A stretch of 64,000 nt of DNA, from NCBI RefSeq assembly GCF_024733565.1, contig NZ_JANIOC010000011.1:13031-77030 (forward strand), given 5' to 3'. Below are positions 17,127 through 26,576 of the stretch, in pieces. This DNA is from Rossellomorea sp. SC111 (GTDB lineage: Bacteria > Bacillota > Bacilli > Bacillales > Bacillaceae_B). Below the pieces are notes generated by a model that was not told the DNA's origin, did not search any database, and worked only from the letters and a program-made list of their open reading frames with translations. Position numbers and translations under genes: made by a program. How positions within the stretch are numbered: the first letter of the stretch is position 1; each line of letters begins with the position of its first letter.

Positions 17127-18749
17127 ATGAAGTCACAAAACAAGCTTTGGAGAATGTGGAAGGTATTATCACTCGCCTTATCCATAGTGGTGAGGGTCTA
17201 CTGGTACCGGCTGCGGGGTAAGTCCCAATGGGACAAAGAAAAGCTTTGGGAACGAATCGGAAAAGAGTTCAAAGAAACCCTTTTTGAACTGAATGGCGTG
17301 TTGATCAAAGTTGGACAACTGTTGAGTATACGGGAGGATTTGCTCCCGAAAGGGTTCATCAATCAAATTCAGGACTTGGTTGACCATGTACCTCCTTCAC
17401 CTTGGGAAAAGATTGAATCCGTTCTTGAAGGGGAATGGGGAAGTTCCCTTTCTTCTAAGATACAAAGCATAGATAAAGAAGCCATCGCTTCGGCTTCCAT
17501 CGGAGAAGTGTACAAAGCGACATTGCTTGATGGCACACAAGCAGCCATCAAGGTACAAAGGCCGGAGATCCCTTCGCTTGTGAAGACTGATTTCCGGACG
17601 TTGTCCATCATCATCTGGTTTGCCCGGCATTTTGCTCCCATGCCAAAAGGATTCATCGATTTTAAGATGCTATATAGAGAATTGAAACAGGTCATCGAGC
17701 AGGAGCTCGACTTTTCCAAAGAAATGAGTACTGCCATTTCTTTTAAACAGAGGTTTAAAGATCATGCCAATGTGAAGATCCCGACGATGTACCCTGAACT
17801 CTGTACAGATAAAGTATTGGTGATGGAATGGGTCGATGGTGTTCGATTGAATGATAGAGAAGCGATTGAATTGTATGGACTGAATGGCCAGAAGCTCTCA
17901 CAGGAACTATTCCGGCTCTTCCTCCCTCAGTGGCTTGAGCCCGGAATCTTCCATGCCGATCCCCATGCTGGGAACATTCTTCTTCAGCCTGATGGTACAT
18001 TCGTTTTATTGGATTACGGGATGATCGGGGAAATCTCAAAAAGGGATTCAGCCCATTTCCAAGATCTTCTCGAAGGGGTTCTTCTAAAGAATTTCCGGAA
18101 AGCTTCGGAAGCTCTTGCCGAATTGGGGTTCCTGCTTCCAGACGCCAGTCCGAAGACGATTGAGCCTGTGCTAAAGGAATTTGTCTCTCTTGATATGGAG
18201 CAGTTTAAACAGATGGATTTGATATCAGTAAAGAAGGAAATCAACGAAATGGTCAAATCACTTCCTGTACAGGTTCCGACACGCTTTATCTTTTTAGGGC
18301 GATCCTTCGCCACCATCGAAGGACTTGTCCACACATTGAATCCGAATGAGGAAACCCTTGATGTCGTTAAGCCGGCCTTTATGGATTGGGTGAAGGATGG
18401 GAACACGAACAAATGGGAACTTCTTATGAAATGGGTCAGCGCCCAACCCTTTTTTCAGACCGTTCAAAAGGTACGGCAGTTGTTGGATATACCGGAAAAA
18501 GCATTGGAACAAAAGGAACATCATCAGCTAAACGGCTTCCAATTCAAGATATTCGAGAGCCAAAAGAAGCAGGCTTATGTCCTTCTGCTTGCAGGATGCA
18601 TTGGGGGATTCTCAGGACTTGCGTTCGGTTTGGAGGTCATCTGGCAAGGAAGCTTTGGACTTGCGGGGTTTGGTTTAGCTGCGTATTGGATAATTGCCAC
18701 AAGGCAAAAAAACTGGTTGAAGAAATTGAAGAATGGGCAATTGCATTAA
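17127..18749 (+). CDS. ABC1/UbiB/AarF family atypical kinase
   Basis: 540 residues of the UbiB-like protein-kinase-like family, linked in other organisms to quinone or lipid metabolism. The K61-x-G-Q64 motif, the Ala-rich loop AIASASIGEVYKA (119-131) that replaces the kinase Gly loop, Lys142 in AIKVQRP, E-x-D at 193-195, HADPHAGN (276-283) and the metal Asp296 in LLDYGMIG are all present, so it should bind nucleotide. Two hydrophobic segments at the C-terminus anchor it in the membrane. GGGGGATG precedes the ATG. The SigW-type promoter suggests a cell-envelope stress role. Confidence 0.9.
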   Translation: MKSQNKLWRMWKVLSLALSIVVRVYWYRLRGKSQWDKEKLWERIGKEFKETLFELNGVLIKVGQLLSIREDLLPKGFINQIQDLVDHVPPSPWEKIESVLEGEWGSSLSSKIQSIDKEAIASASIGEVYKATLLDGTQAAIKVQRPEIPSLVKTDFRTLSIIIWFARHFAPMPKGFIDFKMLYRELKQVIEQELDFSKEMSTAISFKQRFKDHANVKIPTMYPELCTDKVLVMEWVDGVRLNDREAIELYGLNGQKLSQELFRLFLPQWLEPGIFHADPHAGNILLQPDGTFVLLDYGMIGEISKRDSAHFQDLLEGVLLKNFRKASEALAELGFLLPDASPKTIEPVLKEFVSLDMEQFKQMDLISVKKEINEMVKSLPVQVPTRFIFLGRSFATIEGLVHTLNPNEETLDVVKPAFMDWVKDGNTNKWELLMKWVSAQPFFQTVQKVRQLLDIPEKALEQKEHHQLNGFQFKIFESQKKQAYVLLLAGCIGGFSGLAFGLEVIWQGSFGLAGFGLAAYWIIATRQKNWLKKLKNGQLH

Positions 18750-18756
18750 GTGTAAG

Positions 18757-18785
18757 AAGGTAACCTATAATCAGGTTACCTTTTT
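18757..18785 (+). terminator. Terminator after the ABC1 kinase gene
   Basis: Stem AAGGTAACCT / AGGTTACCTT followed by TTTTTA. Confidence 0.85.
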
Positions 18786-18813
18786 ATGGTAAAATGCAGA
18801 CAGGAGGGATTCT

Positions 18814-18996
18814 ATGACAAATCGCAAAGAACCGTTTAATGATGTGACCGACCATATGTCTAAAATTGAAGGGGCACCCATGAACCAGCCCGAAAAGGAG
18901 AGTCTTCCACTTGGGATCCGGATCATCGGTTATGCCATCATTGGGTTCACGGGCCTTATGTCTTTATTTGCCCTTATTTTCGGCTTGTTTGATTGA
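18814..18996 (+). CDS. Small membrane protein, 60 residues
   Basis: An acidic/basic soluble N-terminal half (MTNRKEPFNDVTDHMSKIEG) is followed by a single hydrophobic segment (about 34-58). Not recognised. A good AGGAGGG ribosome site precedes the ATG, which is the main support for a real gene. Confidence 0.65.
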   Translation: MTNRKEPFNDVTDHMSKIEGAPMNQPEKESLPLGIRIIGYAIIGFTGLMSLFALIFGLFD

Positions 18997-19012
18997 AACT
19001 TCAGTATCTGTT

Positions 19013-19324
19013 CTATGATTCAGCGTGATGCTGATATTTCCCCAGCTCTATCCTGTTATCCCCTATAAAGTGGACTCCTTCCGCTTCCAGGGACAACCTT
19101 TGGGTCATCATTTGCTCCTCGTCACGAAATCCGACTTCCCCTTTGCTGTTCAATACCCTGTACCACGGCAAACTGTACTTTTCACTCATGGAGTGGAGAA
19201 TCCTCACGATCTGCCGAGAAGCCCTCGGACTACCGGCGAGCTCTGCAATTTGCCCGTATGTCATGACCTTTCCCGGAGGAATATTGGCTATGATGTTCAC
19301 CGCCCGTTCGGTAAACGGCTTCAT
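19013..19324 (-). CDS. Alkyltransferase-like protein (ATL), MGMT family without the active Cys
   Basis: 103 residues covering only the DNA-binding domain of O6-alkylguanine transferases: PPGKVMTYGQIAELAG, the recognition-helix region SPRASRQIVRILHS, and PWYRV at 53-57 where true enzymes have PCHRV. With Trp54 in place of the acceptor Cys, it should bind alkylated bases and flag them for nucleotide excision repair rather than repair them directly. GGGGAGGTGAA precedes the ATG. Confidence 0.88.
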   Translation of the reverse strand: MKPFTERAVNIIANIPPGKVMTYGQIAELAGSPRASRQIVRILHSMSEKYSLPWYRVLNSKGEVGFRDEEQMMTQRLSLEAEGVHFIGDNRIELGKYQHHAES

Positions 19325-19483
19325 GCTTGTTCACCTCCCCTTCTTCCTCTCAATTATGTTTCACCCTTATTGTAATAGGAAGTTCCCAATATAGGAAATC
19401 ATGCCTTCAGCAAGTCGCCTTCCTAGAAGATTCGCTCCCTTTATATTAAACTGTAGATGAATGAAAAGAAGGACGTGATAAGA

Positions 19484-20230
19484 ATGATGGATATTAAACT
19501 GATTGCACTGGATATGGACGGGACACTCGTCAACCATGAAGGGGAGGTATCGCCTGAAAACGAACAAGCCATTCAGCGGGCAAAGGAAAAGGGAATTCAT
19601 GTTGTACTTAGTACCGGACGCTCCCTTTTTACATGCAGGGATATTTCAGATGAGCTTGGTCGCTCTTCTTACCTTGTCACCGTGAATGGCGGGGAAATCT
19701 ACGATCATGAATACAATCTTGTAGACCGCATTCCTCTTGATATTGATCTTGTAAAGCAGCTATGGGAGCTTAAAGAAGAGCATGATGTGTATTTCTGGTC
19801 TTCCACTTCCCAAGGCTTATTCAATAGCAGGAAACCTTTTGACCAGGATATCGAATCTTATAACTGGCTGAAGTTTGGCTTTGATATCCAGGATGATGAG
19901 GTCCGCAAAGTCATGATGGACGAACTGGTGAAGAATGAAGCACTTGAAATTACGAATTCCTCACCCACCAACATCGAAATCAATCCAGCAGGGGTCAATA
20001 AGGCAGCTGCCCTGGTGAAGGTGTGTAAATGGCTGGACCTTTCAATGGATCAGGTCATGGCAGTCGGGGACAGTATGAATGACATCGCGATGATCCGGGA
20101 AGCAGGATTCGGAGTGGCCATGGGCAACGCTCAGGAAGCAGTGAAAGAAGCAGCGGACTGGGTGACAGGGATCAATACTGATCACGGTGTCGCTCAAGCA
20201 ATCGACAAAGTACTGAAAGAAATGAACTAA
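19484..20230 (+). CDS. Cof-type HAD-superfamily phosphatase
   Basis: 248 residues; DMDGTLV near residue 10 gives the nucleophile and acid/base Asp pair, STGR with its Ser is motif II, and the late GDSMNDIAMI with FGVAMGNA is motif IV. This is the Cof/IIB group that dephosphorylates sugar phosphates or flavin-type substrates; the substrate is not set by sequence. ATG 19484 is chosen with AAGGA ten bases ahead; a longer frame from 19457 would include the ribosome site. Confidence 0.88.
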   Translation: MMDIKLIALDMDGTLVNHEGEVSPENEQAIQRAKEKGIHVVLSTGRSLFTCRDISDELGRSSYLVTVNGGEIYDHEYNLVDRIPLDIDLVKQLWELKEEHDVYFWSSTSQGLFNSRKPFDQDIESYNWLKFGFDIQDDEVRKVMMDELVKNEALEITNSSPTNIEINPAGVNKAAALVKVCKWLDLSMDQVMAVGDSMNDIAMIREAGFGVAMGNAQEAVKEAADWVTGINTDHGVAQAIDKVLKEMN

Positions 20231-20240
20231 TTAGAATAAG

Positions 20241-20270
20241 AGTGCCTGATTCTCTTCCGAATCAGGCACT
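20241..20270 (+). terminator. Terminator after the HAD phosphatase gene
   Basis: AGTGCCTGATTC / GAATCAGGCACT stem, 6-base loop, then TTCTCTCTTC. Confidence 0.75.
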
Positions 20271-20343
20271 TTCTCTCTTCGCAGGGTCTATTCCTTTCCT
20301 GTTACGTCTATACTAATGGAAAAAACAAGGATTGTATCCCGAT

Positions 20344-20856
20344 ATGTATCTAATACTAGTAGTGGTGGTTTATTTACTTTTCGCAAAGTTCTTTATTGAT
20401 TGGAAACGGTGGAAGGATTATTATCCAACGGTGCAATATTATATTATTTGTAACCTTACCTATAACCTGGTTTTTTACAACCATACCTTATGGGAGTATA
20501 AAGCGGTGACGGTGGACTGGCTCAATCATACATTGATCGATTTCGTTTTCACCTTTTTTATCATTCCGGTGGTGATTATGATCTATCTTCGTTATTTCCC
20601 CTATCGGAAAAAGAAGATTCTATATGTCTCAAGCTGGATTGCTTACTTTACGTTTCTGGAGTACTTATTTCACAAAAAAGGATTGTTCATTTACGAAAAT
20701 GGCTGGAACTTAGGATGGTCTGCTGTTTTTAACATTATCATGTTTACCATTTTAGGATTGCATCACAAAAAGCCGCTGCTTGCACTCATCATTTCTGTCC
20801 CGATCATTGGCATCCTTTTACTGATTTTCCATCCATCTTTTCATGAATTAAAGTGA
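20344..20856 (+). CDS. CBO0543 family membrane protein
   Basis: 170 residues with about five hydrophobic segments. The NLTYNLVFYNHTLWEYK stretch followed by NHTLIDFVFTF and the Phe/Tyr-rich helices resemble the CBO0543 family found in spore-formers; function unknown. A weak AAGGA lies 12 bases before ATG 20344; TTG 20332 is another possible start. Confidence 0.75.
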   Translation: MYLILVVVVYLLFAKFFIDWKRWKDYYPTVQYYIICNLTYNLVFYNHTLWEYKAVTVDWLNHTLIDFVFTFFIIPVVIMIYLRYFPYRKKKILYVSSWIAYFTFLEYLFHKKGLFIYENGWNLGWSAVFNIIMFTILGLHHKKPLLALIISVPIIGILLLIFHPSFHELK

Positions 20857-20866
20857 GGCTGTTTCG

Positions 20867-20962
20867 ATGACTTCCTTTTCTACCCCCGTTTTTATTGTAT
20901 CGGTTCTTTGCGTTTACATTACGATGGCCATTTATATCGCGATATTAAAACGAAAAGAATAA
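20867..20962 (+). CDS. 31-residue single-span membrane peptide
   Basis: Reads MTSFSTPVFIVSVLCVYITM then AIYIAILKRKE: one hydrophobic helix and a basic tail, the look of small membrane regulators. GTGAGG is nine bases from the ATG and a terminator follows two bases after the stop. It begins 11 bases after the CBO0543 gene, so the two are probably co-translated. Confidence 0.55.
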   Translation: MTSFSTPVFIVSVLCVYITMAIYIAILKRKE

Positions 20963-20966
20963 AAAG

Positions 20967-21001
20967 AAAGAAGCACCCTCAAATTCCGGATGCTTCTTTT
21001 T
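20967..21001. terminator. Terminator between the small peptide gene and clpE
   Basis: AAAGAAGCA / TGCTTCTTT stem with T run on the plus strand; convergent genes. Confidence 0.7.
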
Positions 21002-21005
21002 CAAT

Positions 21006-23147
21006 TTATTTCACGATAATCTCATCATTTTCAACTGACACGTTCAGTTCCGTCACGCCTTCTTCTTCAAGAAGGAAGTCGGCAATCTCATCTTCCACTC
21101 TTTCCTGAATCACGCGGCGCAATGGTCTTGCACCAAATTCAGGGTGATACCCAAGTTCCACGAGTTTGTGCTTCGCTTCTCCGTCAATATTCACGGTAAT
21201 CCCCTGCTCTTTGAGCTCAGCCTGCAACTCATTCAGCATCAGATCAAGAATTTGAAGCAGCTCAGCCTTTTCCAGAGATTCGAATTCAATGATACTATCG
21301 AATCGGTTGAGGAACTCCGGCTTAAAATAGGCACCAAGTGATTGAAGAATGTTCGTTTCTTTAATCGCATCTGTACCTCCCGTATCGAAACCTACGACGG
21401 CTTCCTTCTTATCTGTCACCCCAGCGTTGCTTGTCATGATGATTACAGTCTCTTTGAAGCTCACCGTCCTGCCCTGACTGTCCGTCAAACGACCATCTTC
21501 AAGGATCTGCAGGAACATATGCTGAACATCCGGATGGGCTTTTTCAATTTCATCCAGGAGTATGATGGAGTAAGGATTTCTTCGTACTTTTTCCGTCAGT
21601 TGACCGGATTCGTCATGACCCACATAACCAGGAGGGGACCCGATCAGCTTAGACACAGAGTGTTTCTCCATATACTCACTCATATCCAGGCGGAGCATGG
21701 ATTCTTTGGATCCAAACAACTCTTCTGCCAGTGTCTTCGTTAATTCTGTTTTCCCTACACCCGTAGGTCCGACAAATAGAAATGTTCCGATCGGACGGTG
21801 CTTCGCTTTCAGTCCTGCCCGACTGCGTCGGATTGCTTTCGCCACTTTTTTCACGGCTTCTTCCTGTCCGATCACTTTATGAGCAAGGTTTTCTTCAAGA
21901 GATTTCATGCGCTTGCGATCATCGTTTTGAAGCTTTCCAACAGGGATGCCTGTTTTGGTTTCAATGATCGCCTGGATCAATTCCTTTTCTACAAGTGCCT
22001 TCGAATCAGAAGGTTCCCTGCCAAGCTGTTTCTCCAAGTCGGCTTCCTGATCCCTGAGAAGCGCTGCCTGCTCATAATTTTCTTCTTTCGTTGCCTGCTC
22101 TTTCTTCAACCTTACTTCATGTAATCTTTTGTGGATAGCCGTTTTATCCTTGCCTTCAGATAGAAGGTTCACTTTTGAACCTGCCTCATCCATCAGATCA
22201 ATCGCTTTATCCGGCAGGAATCGGTCTTGTATATAGCGGTGGGACAATTTCACACAAGCCTCGATGCTCTCGTCTGTGAATTCCACCCCATGATAGTCTT
22301 CATAGCGGTTTTTTAAACCTTTGAGAATTTCAATGGCTTCTTCCGGGGTAGGCTCATTGACCATAACCGGCTGGAAGCGCCGTTCGAGTGCCGCATCTTT
22401 TTCGATTTGACGATACTCTTTAAGTGTTGTCGCCCCAATCACCTGCAGTTCACCACGGGCGAGAGCCGGTTTTAGAATATTCCCTGCATCCATGGATCCT
22501 TCTGCAGAACCGGCTCCCACTAATTGATGGATTTCATCGATGAACAGCATGACGTTCTCACGACTTTGCAATTCACTGATGATGGCCTTCAACCGTTCCT
22601 CGAATGATCCCCGAACGCCAGTACCTGCTGTCAAGGAAGCAACATCCATCACATATATTTCTTTATTTAATAATTTTGACGGCACATCACCTGCTACGAT
22701 TTTACGTGCCAATCCTTCCGCTATGGCTGTTTTCCCGACACCGGGCTCACCGATCAGTACCGGATTGTTTTTATTGCGGCGGTTAAGAATTTCAATCACA
22801 CGATCCACTTCTTTGTCACGACCGATGACCGGATCGATTAAGCCGGATTTGGCTGCTTCAGTGACATTACGGCCGAACTGATCGAGGATACCGTTTCCTC
22901 CATTACCGTTTCCACCTTTCGATTGAGGTGAAGATGGCTGATGTTGGTTATGGGATCCGTGCTCAGAACTTCCTCCCATATTCATCCCTTTGAACAATTC
23001 ATCAAACGGGAATCCTCCTTGAATGCCAGAAGGGATTTGCTGCTTTTGAAAGCAAGCTGAACACATTTTTAAACTGGATTTCTTACCATTCACTTGTGTA
23101 TACACTTCAACCGTTGCTAGATTGTGTTGACATACTTGGCATTTCAT
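21006..23147 (-). CDS. clpE: ATP-dependent Clp protease ATPase subunit ClpE
   Basis: Hsp100 unfoldase that feeds damaged proteins to ClpP. 713 residues: N-terminal zinc finger with Cys3, Cys6, Cys29 and Cys32 (needed for dimer formation in B. subtilis), a Gly/His/Ser-rich linker to about 90, first AAA+ module with Walker A GEPGVGKT at 133-140, a UVR-like coiled segment ([17 protein letters not shown]), and second AAA+ with [15 protein letters not shown] precedes the ATG. Six CtsR heptads overlap and follow the promoter, so it should be tightly repressed until heat or protein stress. Confidence 0.95.
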   Translation of the reverse strand: MKCQVCQHNLATVEVYTQVNGKKSSLKMCSACFQKQQIPSGIQGGFPFDELFKGMNMGGSSEHGSHNQHQPSSPQSKGGNGNGGNGILDQFGRNVTEAAKSGLIDPVIGRDKEVDRVIEILNRRNKNNPVLIGEPGVGKTAIAEGLARKIVAGDVPSKLLNKEIYVMDVASLTAGTGVRGSFEERLKAIISELQSRENVMLFIDEIHQLVGAGSAEGSMDAGNILKPALARGELQVIGATTLKEYRQIEKDAALERRFQPVMVNEPTPEEAIEILKGLKNRYEDYHGVEFTDESIEACVKLSHRYIQDRFLPDKAIDLMDEAGSKVNLLSEGKDKTAIHKRLHEVRLKKEQATKEENYEQAALLRDQEADLEKQLGREPSDSKALVEKELIQAIIETKTGIPVGKLQNDDRKRMKSLEENLAHKVIGQEEAVKKVAKAIRRSRAGLKAKHRPIGTFLFVGPTGVGKTELTKTLAEELFGSKESMLRLDMSEYMEKHSVSKLIGSPPGYVGHDESGQLTEKVRRNPYSIILLDEIEKAHPDVQHMFLQILEDGRLTDSQGRTVSFKETVIIMTSNAGVTDKKEAVVGFDTGGTDAIKETNILQSLGAYFKPEFLNRFDSIIEFESLEKAELLQILDLMLNELQAELKEQGITVNIDGEAKHKLVELGYHPEFGARPLRRVIQERVEDEIADFLLEEEGVTELNVSVENDEIIVK

Positions 23148-23222
23148 GAAACATGACCTCCTGTTGGCTTGTTATATATAAATTAGTTTGATAATTGAAT
23201 GATGAACAAGGCCCAATGATAT

Positions 23223-23289
23223 TTTGACTTTATTTGACTTTGACTTTATTTGACCTTATAAACACAGTATACTTTGACCTTTTTTGACT
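23223..23289. promoter_or_regulatory. Three CtsR operators upstream of clpE
   Basis: TTTGACC/TTTGACT heptads spaced by three bases occur three times: 23223-23239, 23239-23255 and 23273-23289 (read GGTCAAA on the gene strand). The last one lies inside the promoter spacer, the other two cover the transcription start, as expected for repression. Confidence 0.9.
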
Positions 23290-23294
23290 TTCAA
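23266..23294 (-). promoter_or_regulatory. SigA promoter of clpE
   Basis: TTGAAA (23289-23294), 17-base spacer, TATACT (23266-23271) on the minus strand. The leader is about 110 bases long. Confidence 0.8.
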
Positions 23295-23422
23295 GATTTT
23301 TGCTTATGGGAATTTTTGCTTGGAAATTATTTTCCCGTTGTTTGAAGAGTATAGTAGGGTGTAATAGAGAAATCAAACAATTGATTTATTGGTCTCCCTA
23401 TCCTGAATAACACACAAAAAAA

Positions 23423-23442
23423 AGCCGGCATATACGCCGACT
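23423..23442 (-). terminator. Terminator of the 142-residue gene
   Basis: AGTCGGC / GCCGGCT stem followed by eight T residues on the minus strand, just after the stop at 23446. Confidence 0.85.
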
Positions 23443-23445
23443 CTA

Positions 23446-23874
23446 TTAATACCAATGCTCCCAGTATTCTTTGTAACAGCCATGCTTTTTTTCGTGGCAT
23501 GTGCATTTTTTAATTTTCTTCAATTCGTCCAGAATGTTTTCAAGAAGACCTTTGATGTCTTGATGCTTGTCTTTTTTACAATCATCATGCTTGTAGGATT
23601 CGGATTGTTTTTTATACATACGCTGATTCACCACCTTTTCAACCATTGGAAGAATATTCATCATATTTGCCATGGCCCCTAAGTTTCCAAGTGAACCTAG
23701 TGCATCCAGAGAACTCTTACCTTGAGAACCTAACAGTCCTTTAAGATAATCCTCATTCAATAATGAACTTACCTTTTCTTTTGCTGTTTCCAGATCCAAT
23801 TTACTTGCATCTTCTTTTGTGTATTGGTTGATTAGATCCATAAGTCCTTCTAGTGGATTATTTTTGTCACTCAT
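23446..23874 (-). CDS. Hypothetical protein with Cys/His-rich C-terminus
   Basis: 142 residues, not recognised. The N-terminal two thirds are helical with a Gly/Leu/Met-rich centre (SLDALGSLGNLGAMANMMNI), and the end is dense in Lys, His, Cys and aromatic residues (CTCHEKKHGCYKEYWEHWY), which could bind metal or cross-link, as in coat-associated proteins. ATG 23874 is supported by GGAGGGG six bases away. Next to another small gene in the same direction that may be sporulation-expressed. Confidence 0.7.
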   Translation of the reverse strand: MSDKNNPLEGLMDLINQYTKEDASKLDLETAKEKVSSLLNEDYLKGLLGSQGKSSLDALGSLGNLGAMANMMNILPMVEKVVNQRMYKKQSESYKHDDCKKDKHQDIKGLLENILDELKKIKKCTCHEKKHGCYKEYWEHWY

Positions 23875-23915
23875 CGATTTCCCCTCCATCTTTTTGCAAA
23901 TTTCAATGTAATGGT

Positions 23916-23950
23916 ATTCCTTGAAGACTCTTATCCCGTCTTCAAGGAAT
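23916..23950 (-). terminator. Hairpin between two small genes
   Basis: Perfect 13-bp stem ATTCCTTGAAGAC and complement, loop of nine bases; no clear T run, so processing or partial termination is possible. Confidence 0.5.
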
Positions 23951-23966
23951 GTTCAATCTTTAAATC

Positions 23967-24125
23967 CTAGCTAATGGCACTAACGGCTAGTAGAACCAAG
24001 ATAGCGATTCCAACAATCAATGCTGCTAGAGGGTTAATTGCAAGTAGAACTAGAAAAGCTACAATCAACAGAACTAATAGCAAGCTGTAAAAATCAAATC
24101 CGCCATGAGAATGACTGGCACTCAT
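23967..24125 (-). CDS. Small hydrophobic protein, 52 residues
   Basis: MSASHSHGGFDFYSLLLVLL starts the protein; the rest is almost wholly Leu/Ile/Val/Ala in two hydrophobic spans split by NPLAAL. The HGGF start followed by a hydrophobic span recalls YjcZ-type spore membrane peptides, though I cannot assign it. GAGGTGATT precedes the ATG. A CATACATA box upstream would fit a SigE-type -10. Too short for most gene finders. Confidence 0.7.
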   Translation of the reverse strand: MSASHSHGGFDFYSLLLVLLIVAFLVLLAINPLAALIVGIAILVLLAVSAIS

Positions 24126-24177
24126 CCATAATCACCTCACTTATTCAGTACTTGTAAATCACCTTACATGGCTATCT

Positions 24178-24185
24178 TATGTATG
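24178..24185 (-). promoter_or_regulatory. Possible SigE-type -10 box
   Basis: CATACATA on the minus strand, 53 bases upstream of the small hydrophobic protein; a TATAT block lies near the -35 distance. One or two mismatches to the sporulation SigE consensus, so tentative. Confidence 0.35.
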
Positions 24186-24248
24186 AATTACTAGTTTCGA
24201 ATGATATAAACGTCTATTTCCTAGTAAAAAGGGCTATTAATCCAAAAA

Positions 24249-24280
24249 AAATGCCAGACCTGGAATCAGGTCTAGCATTT
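24249..24280 (-). terminator. Terminator of the catalase gene
   Basis: AAATGCTAGACCTG / CAGGTCTGGCATTT stem with one mismatch, then TTTTTTTT on the minus strand. Confidence 0.85.
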
Positions 24281-24310
24281 ACCCATTAATATTTTTTTAT
24301 CCTTTTAGCC

Positions 24311-26362
24311 TTATACTAATTCACGATCCCAATGACGATGTTCCGCAATGGCTGCAGCGAACTCCCGGGCAAATGACTTCATATCTTCTCCGGTTACAAC
24401 ACCTGGACCCTTCACATCTGCTTCTTCCAGCCAGTGTAAGCCATCATGGGTGGCACCAATCGGTTTAAAGTGAGAATACGCTTCTTTCACGAAGTAGGTG
24501 GTATCTTGAGAGAATTTTTTATCTACGTTTTCTCCTCCTACAACGTATAGACTGTCGAATAAGACCGATTCTCCCGTTAAGAATGTATGGTCCACTTCTA
24601 GCTCTGTACCGTCATCACCTTTGCGCGTCCCCAGTTTGTCACTAATGATCTCAGGCTGAACCCCTTCTTCTTTAAGAGCAGAGAGAACATGATTCACTTC
24701 TACTCCTTTGAAGCCATTACCAACGATGACACCGACTTTACGGGTAGCCGGCTTCTTTTTCGTATTTTCCTGACTTAGAGCCGGTGAAGATTTCGTTACC
24801 TTCGATCCTTCTCCTTCAGGTACTTCGATATTGATCGCTTCTGCGAAACCTTTTGCCAGGTCCATACTCACGTTCGCAAACATATCGACGATCTGCTTCT
24901 GAACCGATTTGCTCTTCACTTTTCCCAGTTCAAAACTGAAGGCTTGAATGATATGCTCCTTCTCCGGTTTACTCATGCTGTTCCAGAATAGTGTCGCCTG
25001 TGAGAAGTGGTCCTTGAAGCTTTCACTTCTTGTACGCACTTTCCTGCCTTCCATCTTTTCCTGATAGTGTGTGTACCCGCCTTCTTCCTTCGAAGCAGGG
25101 GCCGGTGTATTTTGAGCCAATGAATTATTATGATAGCTCACCGGTCCTTTGTTAATTGTATGGCGACCATATCCATCACGCTGGTTATTGTGGAAAGGAC
25201 AAACAGGTCTGTTAATCGGAAGCTCGTGGAAGTTCGGTCCTCCAAGACGGATCAATTGTGTATCTGTATAGGAGAATAAGCGTCCCTGTAACAACGGATC
25301 ATTGGAGAAATCGATTCCAGGCACGACAGATCCAGGATGGAATGCAGCCTGCTCCGTCTCGGCAAACACATTGTCCACATTGCGGTTCAGGGTCATTTTA
25401 CCGACGATTTTCACAGGGATTTCCTCTTCCGGCCATAACTTAGTAGGATCGAGGACATCGAAGTCAAAATTAAACTCATCTTCTTCTTTGATGAGCTGAA
25501 CACCCAGTTCATACTCCGGATAGTCCCCTCCCTCAATGGATTCGTATAGATCACGGCGGTGGAAATCAGGGTCTTTCCCGTTGATCTTCTGTGCTTCATC
25601 CCACACGAGTGAGTGTGTTCCAAGTACCGGTTTCCAGTGGAATTTCACAAAATGGGCTTTGCCTTCTTCGTTCACCAGGCGGAATGTATGGACACCGAAT
25701 CCTTCCATCATACGGAAGCTCCGTGGAATCGCCCGATCGGACATGGCCCACATCACCATATGAGCTGACTCCTGATTGTTTGCAATAAAGTCCCAGAACG
25801 TGTCGTGGGCTGAAGCAGCCTGAGGCATTTCATTATGTGGCTCCGGTTTAAGAGCATGAACAAGATCCGGGAATTTGATCGCATCCTGAATGAAGAATAC
25901 GGGAATATTGTTTCCGACAAGATCATAATTCCCTTCTTCTGTATAAAACTTGGTGGCAAATCCCCGCGCATCGCGAACAGCTTCCGCAGAACCCCTGGAT
26001 CCTGCCACTGTTGAAAAGCGTACAAATACAGGTGTCTTCGTAGACGTATCCTGAAGAAATTTAGCACTCGTAAATTCTTTCATAGAGTCATAGAGTTCGA
26101 ACTCACCATGAGCCGCAAATCCGCGTGCATGGACAATCCGTTCAGGGATCCGTTCATGGTCGAAATGGGTCATCTTCTCCCGGAAGTGGAAATCCTCCAT
26201 TAAAGTAGGTCCGCGTTCTCCCGCTTTCAGTGAAAACTCGTCCTCTGATACCTTCAGGCCTTGATTGGTTGTAAGATGCTTTCCTTCGTCATCCACTCTA
26301 TACTGTTCAAGCTGTTCATCTTTACTTTTACCGTTCACCTTCGTACGACGATCGTCTCCCAT
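24311..26362 (-). CDS. katE: Large-subunit haem catalase (KatE/HPII type)
   Basis: Breaks down hydrogen peroxide. 683 residues, i.e. a clade-2 catalase: core with catalytic His in [30 protein letters not shown], and the distal Asn in [19 protein letters not shown], then the large-subunit extension with a C-terminal flavodoxin/DJ-1-like domain ([14 protein letters not shown] near 560). B. subtilis KatE is of this size and SigB-dependent. GAGAGGGATG precedes the ATG and a SigB-type promoter lies about 60 bases further up. Confidence 0.95.
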   Translation of the reverse strand: MGDDRRTKVNGKSKDEQLEQYRVDDEGKHLTTNQGLKVSEDEFSLKAGERGPTLMEDFHFREKMTHFDHERIPERIVHARGFAAHGEFELYDSMKEFTSAKFLQDTSTKTPVFVRFSTVAGSRGSAEAVRDARGFATKFYTEEGNYDLVGNNIPVFFIQDAIKFPDLVHALKPEPHNEMPQAASAHDTFWDFIANNQESAHMVMWAMSDRAIPRSFRMMEGFGVHTFRLVNEEGKAHFVKFHWKPVLGTHSLVWDEAQKINGKDPDFHRRDLYESIEGGDYPEYELGVQLIKEEDEFNFDFDVLDPTKLWPEEEIPVKIVGKMTLNRNVDNVFAETEQAAFHPGSVVPGIDFSNDPLLQGRLFSYTDTQLIRLGGPNFHELPINRPVCPFHNNQRDGYGRHTINKGPVSYHNNSLAQNTPAPASKEEGGYTHYQEKMEGRKVRTRSESFKDHFSQATLFWNSMSKPEKEHIIQAFSFELGKVKSKSVQKQIVDMFANVSMDLAKGFAEAINIEVPEGEGSKVTKSSPALSQENTKKKPATRKVGVIVGNGFKGVEVNHVLSALKEEGVQPEIISDKLGTRKGDDGTELEVDHTFLTGESVLFDSLYVVGGENVDKKFSQDTTYFVKEAYSHFKPIGATHDGLHWLEEADVKGPGVVTGEDMKSFAREFAAAIAEHRHWDRELV

Positions 26363-26420
26363 TCTTTCATCCCTCTCAATGTTTATTAATGTTTACTATG
26401 TAAAACATTCTGATTATCTA

Positions 26421-26445
26421 GTACCCATGATGAGTTGATGTAAAC
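26421..26445 (-). promoter_or_regulatory. SigB-type promoter of katE
   Basis: GTTTAC (26440-26445), 13-base spacer, GGGTAC (26421-26426) on the minus strand; each hexamer is one base off the general-stress consensus GTTTAA/GGGTAT. Confidence 0.7.
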
Positions 26446-26506
26446 ATTTATTGGAAAGTTCGGGATTTATGATTTTTACTATTTTTTCATTCTTATCTTT
26501 ACTGTG

Positions 26507-26558
26507 TAACATTGTTCTGTTAAAGTGAATATAAAGTAACGTAACAATGTTTTGTTAC
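26507..26558. promoter_or_regulatory. Paired dyad operators upstream of yhbD
   Basis: TAACA-N6-TGTTA at 26507-26522 and GTAACA-N6-TGTTAC at 26541-26558 share the same arms and spacing, 35 bases apart centre to centre. They bracket an AT-rich stretch (TGAATATAAAG) that may be the promoter of the yhbD-bactofilin operon. The regulator is unknown. Confidence 0.5.
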
Positions 26559-26576
26559 AGAAAGAAGTGAACCCTC

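Noticed and set aside
23223..23289. CRISPR-like direct repeats (TTTGACT units)
   Set aside because: Units are seven bases with 3-base gaps and match the CtsR operator; no spacer pattern of 30-40 bases and no cas genes.
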